This document shows positions 60,817-64,000 of a stretch of 64,000 bases of DNA, one piece after another. Source of the stretch: Malachius bipustulatus (lineage: Eukaryota > Arthropoda > Insecta > Coleoptera > Melyridae). The notes below the pieces were generated by a model, which saw nothing but the letters and a program-made list of their open reading frames with translations, was not told the origin of the DNA and searched no databases. Both the position numbers and the translations under genes were made by a program. Where the stretch lies: the NCBI GenBank assembly GCA_910589415.1, contig OU342636.1, positions 37,959,735-38,023,734 of the forward strand, written 5' to 3'. Position 1 is the stretch's first letter; the number at the start of each line of letters is the position of its first letter.

Positions 60817-63800
60817 ATGCCTAGATGCATAGATAAGGGAAATGAAACCAAGAATGAATTAATAAAAGCCAAACTGCCAGTCCCTGGACCTGTAGATAGA
60901 ACAGCCATAGCCAAGGTAGCCAAGAACCAAACAGAACCGAAAGATGAAGTCGATAATCAGGGAGAAGCTCTGAAATTAATAAACAACACAAGTCAGTTGG
61001 ACGAATTCATCACTGCAGTAGAGGAAATGAAACTGTGTTTGTTCATAAAATACGGTCTGGTGATCGTACCGTTGACTTCTGACGAAGGTGAAAAGATATC
61101 GTACCTTTTAATCTGCACAAAGTATTGTTTCTACGCAATCGATTTCCTGCTGTTCGACCTTAAAACATTGAAGATCCTGAACAAGATTTTTCAAAATGAA
61201 GAAATAACAATTTCGATACGAGACGAAAATACAGCAGCGTTACTGGACAAGTATAACTTATTTCCGACCAGGGTATGTGTCATCAGGAAGTTGGAAAAAC
61301 TAACAGACACTTTTATCACGCCAGTGACTTGTAACATCGATTGGGGCCGAAGGCCGATTTTCATGCACCAATTATCGCGTAACGTACTGGAGATTGTGAG
61401 ACCTGTATTGAATTTTTTGGATTTCGCGAAGGAACTTGTAGCGGATATTAAACCCATCGACTTACCGCTGTTACCTTTCATTGACCACCACGAATATTCT
61501 GTGAAATTATTTCAAGACAGATACTATGTCGAGTGCGTCGAAAGGTATTTTCCTAATATAATGGCTCTAAGTGCCCAACAGCAGAATCTCTTGAATAGAC
61601 TACTGCAGTGGAGATGTCTCCTCTCCACTGTTATCAACAAACCCGAAGCCACAGCGATTCCCATAAAATTTATTCAAGAATTCGTTCTGAATTCATCCAA
61701 GTTGCCCGACGAACTATTTTTATCAAAAGTCCATCAAATCGAATGGATGGATATGTCGGAAGAATCGAAGCTCGCGTTTGGCCCCAATTACAAACCCGGG
61801 ACTATAAAACGGGAACAAAACAAGGTCAAAATTGTAGCCGGCAAGTTTGGGCGAGGACTTATGATTGCTAAGCGAGACGAGCTGGAAGATCTGATTAAGA
61901 TTTTAAAAATTGAAAAAGAGATCGGCGTACACGCAGTTTTTGGTTGTAAATTTTACAGCGTAGTGGAGACGTTATCGTTTCTGGTAATAGCGACCAGAAA
62001 TGAAGTTTATCTAATCGACTTTTACAACTTGAATACTAAAACCTTGCAGATTCTCCAAGAAGTGTTTTTAAGCGATGACATCATCAAAATATTCTACAAC
62101 TCCAGCAAAATCAAACCTCTTCTGGAAGATTACAATTTACACTTTAGGAACATTTTTGATGTAATGGAGAACTCGAAAAACTTATACTACGAAGGTGACA
62201 TGATACAGATCATCGAAGAGAGATTTCCAGGCCGTAACGAGGTCTGCAAGAGCAAGCACGATTGGACCGCGAGACCCCTAAAGGATTACGCCAGAGAGTG
62301 CTTGGTATTCGTAATGAAATACCTCCCGAAATTGTACACGATCTTGAAGACCGAAATGTTTGAGAACGATCTCATCGTTAATTTATTGGACATTCTACCC
62401 GAATGCAGAAGGTTGAAGAGTAAATTTTGCAACGACGGGAAATCGTTACATTTAACACCCGGTCAGCAGTACGCTTTGATCAAACTTGACGAGTGGAGAA
62501 ATTTCATGGCGGAAAGGAAAAAAGTCAAGTGCGAGTTAATTTTACCGGATCACTTACTGGAGCAGGTCATAAAATCCTTGCACACCGTGACTTGGTTTGA
62601 AAGTTTGTCGACCACGGGACATCTCGATTCTTTCCATAAGAGAAACATGAAGAAGGAAGTCGTCCAGATACTGAAAACTGCCAGATCGGTCATCGGTCCG
62701 AAGTTTGAACTAGTCCAAAAGTCAGATCCTCGAACGAATCGTCAATGCCCGGACAAAAGCCCTCAAAAAATCGAAACTATCACTACCAATGCAGGTAATT
62801 AATTATTATTGTTTTCAAACTCTATTTGGAACTAGTTGGCTATGAATTATGAGGATACCTCTATTTGACAGTTGACAAGTGTTAATATTCTAGGTTATGA
62901 GTGTTCTTGATTATCACATGCTCAAAATAAAGCCAAATTATGTACTAAAAAACCAGGTAAATATATCTTGTGACCTGGGGGTCACTTATTTTGACAGAAA
63001 TTTAGTAGTAGAATGTTCTATAATATTCCGTAAGATTGAAAAGGCGCCAGAATGTTCTAGAAAGCTCTAGATTTTAAAGAACGTCCAGAAAGTTTTGCTA
63101 TGTTCTAGAATATTTCAGAGTGTTGTGGAATATTATAAACTGTCTAATAATAAAATAGTAGAATGTTCTAGAAAGCTCTAGATTTTAAAGAATGTTCAAA
63201 AATGATCTTCCAGAAAGTTTTGCTGTGTTCTAGAATATTCCAGAATGTTGTGGAATATTATAAGCTGTCTAATAATGTTCAAAAGGCTCTAGAATATTCG
63301 ATTAGCGAATGTTCTTTTCGATCTTAGAAAATATGGTAGAATACTCGAGAATATTATAACATAGGTATTTAGAGTCTTGGAATATTCCAGATAGTTTCGG
63401 TATGTTCTAGAACGTTCCAAAAAGTTGTGGAATGTTCTAGAATGTACCAAAAAGTTGTGGAATGTTCTAGAAATGATTCTGGAGTGTCTCAGAATGCCGA
63501 AAAATATTCCGGAATGCTCCAGAATGTTCTCGACTGTTCTAAAATGTTCTAGCATGTTCCAGAATGCTCAAAATGCTGTCTAGTAATTAATAAATAACAT
63601 CCCAATTAAGAAATAGCACGTTGCAAAATTTTTGATCCTCATAATTCACCACTTTTTAATTTAATTGAGGTTCATAAATAATATGGTCTGAAGATTTGAA
63701 CATTGTACATGTTCAATACAAGCACAAGCTTAAGGCCCATTTAGTGCAGATAATGTTTTAATACGCTGCAATTTATAATTTGCAGATTCAGGAGAGATGA

Positions 63801-64000
63801 TAATCGAATTTGAAGGAAATCGTCCGAAATATCAGCTTGAACTTGACAAGTTTTTCAGAGAAGTCTACGATGTTCCGTTTTCCAACATACATACTGCTGG
63901 AGAACAGTACACGTTAAAGAAACTCGAGGAGTGGAGAAGGTTTACAGCTACAGCTAAGAACACCCACTACAGCGCTGTTTTAAGTGACGATGATATGAAT
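60817..64000 (+). CDS. Gene C (partial): two dead Rrp6-like exonuclease-HRDC modules plus a further HRDC-like unit
   Basis: Exon 60817-62794 continues, through a phase 1 intron (GTAATT...TTGCAG), into 63786 and off the window end; 731 aa are visible. Order: exonuclease-like domain 1 (~60-240), HRDC-like 1 (~250-325, LSAQQQNLLNRLLQWR), exonuclease-like domain 2 (~353-535), HRDC-like 2 (~546-630, LTPGQQYALIKLDEWR), then HRDC-like 3 in the second exon (GEQYTLKKLEEWR). Catalytic acids are missing: motif I reads F-I-K (76-78) in domain 1 and H-A-V in domain 2, motif II lacks Asp in both, and motif III lacks Tyr and Asp in domain 2. The start chosen is ATG 60817 (MPRCID). The exon is open back to an AG at 60771-60772 (phase 1), so an upstream coding exon is possible. 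Confidence 0.88.
63003..63580. repeat. Second GAATGTTCTAGAA-type (HSE-like) array, in gene C intron
   Basis: Perfect GAATGTTCTAGAA matches include 63050-63062 and copies near 63160, 63430 and 63460. Between them are AGAATATTCCAGA-type variants and a ~110 bp unit (GAAAGCTCTAGATTTTAAAG, repeated at about 63060 and 63172). Same motif family as 5935-7445. Confidence 0.8.

Overview
This is an AT-rich, intron-bearing, repeat-dense animal nuclear window. An insect fits best, possibly a beetle. The support is spliced genes with GT/AG introns, tRNA-derived SINEs, many short inverted-repeat DNA elements with TACAGGGTG-type ends, and the gene content; nothing fixes the order. No bacterial or viral coding features were seen.

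Layout. 1-280 carries Penelope-like fragments with a hammerhead ribozyme core. 2570-4400 is a ~240 bp repeat array split by a SINE. 4968-9114 (minus) is a six-exon C2H2 zinc-finger gene; its largest intron is filled with a GAATGTTCTAGAA-type array, and a candidate first exon lies 13 kb upstream near 22.9 kb. From 9.6 to 26 kb there are only mobile or satellite-like sequences, mainly fold-back elements. 27036-27862 (minus) is a small gene resembling FAM104/VCF nuclear cofactors of VCP/p97. 31408-37726 (plus) is a complete six-exon low-specificity L-threonine aldolase; its 4.9 kb first intron holds a 178 bp array and a fold-back element. 39042-42218 is a 3.2 kb fold-back element carrying a 210 bp satellite.

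The most interesting part is 43.4-64 kb: three neighbouring genes (A minus, B plus, C plus and running off the window) encode Rrp6/EXOSC10-like proteins whose DEDDy exonuclease domains have lost the catalytic acidic residues. A has one dead exonuclease domain, an HRDC domain and a basic tail. B has two dead exonuclease domains and a long Asn/Ser/Tyr-rich tail. C has two exonuclease-HRDC modules plus at least one more HRDC-like unit. In four of the five dead domains the D-x-E motif now ends in lysine. In all three genes the main exon is preceded by an intron of the same phase. This looks like a locally expanded family of RNA-exosome-related pseudoenzymes; its function cannot be read from the sequence, but RNA binding or exosome regulation is the natural hypothesis.

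The zinc-finger, VCF-like and aldolase genes have no evident functional link to this cluster. A second GAATGTTCTAGAA array lies in an intron of gene C.
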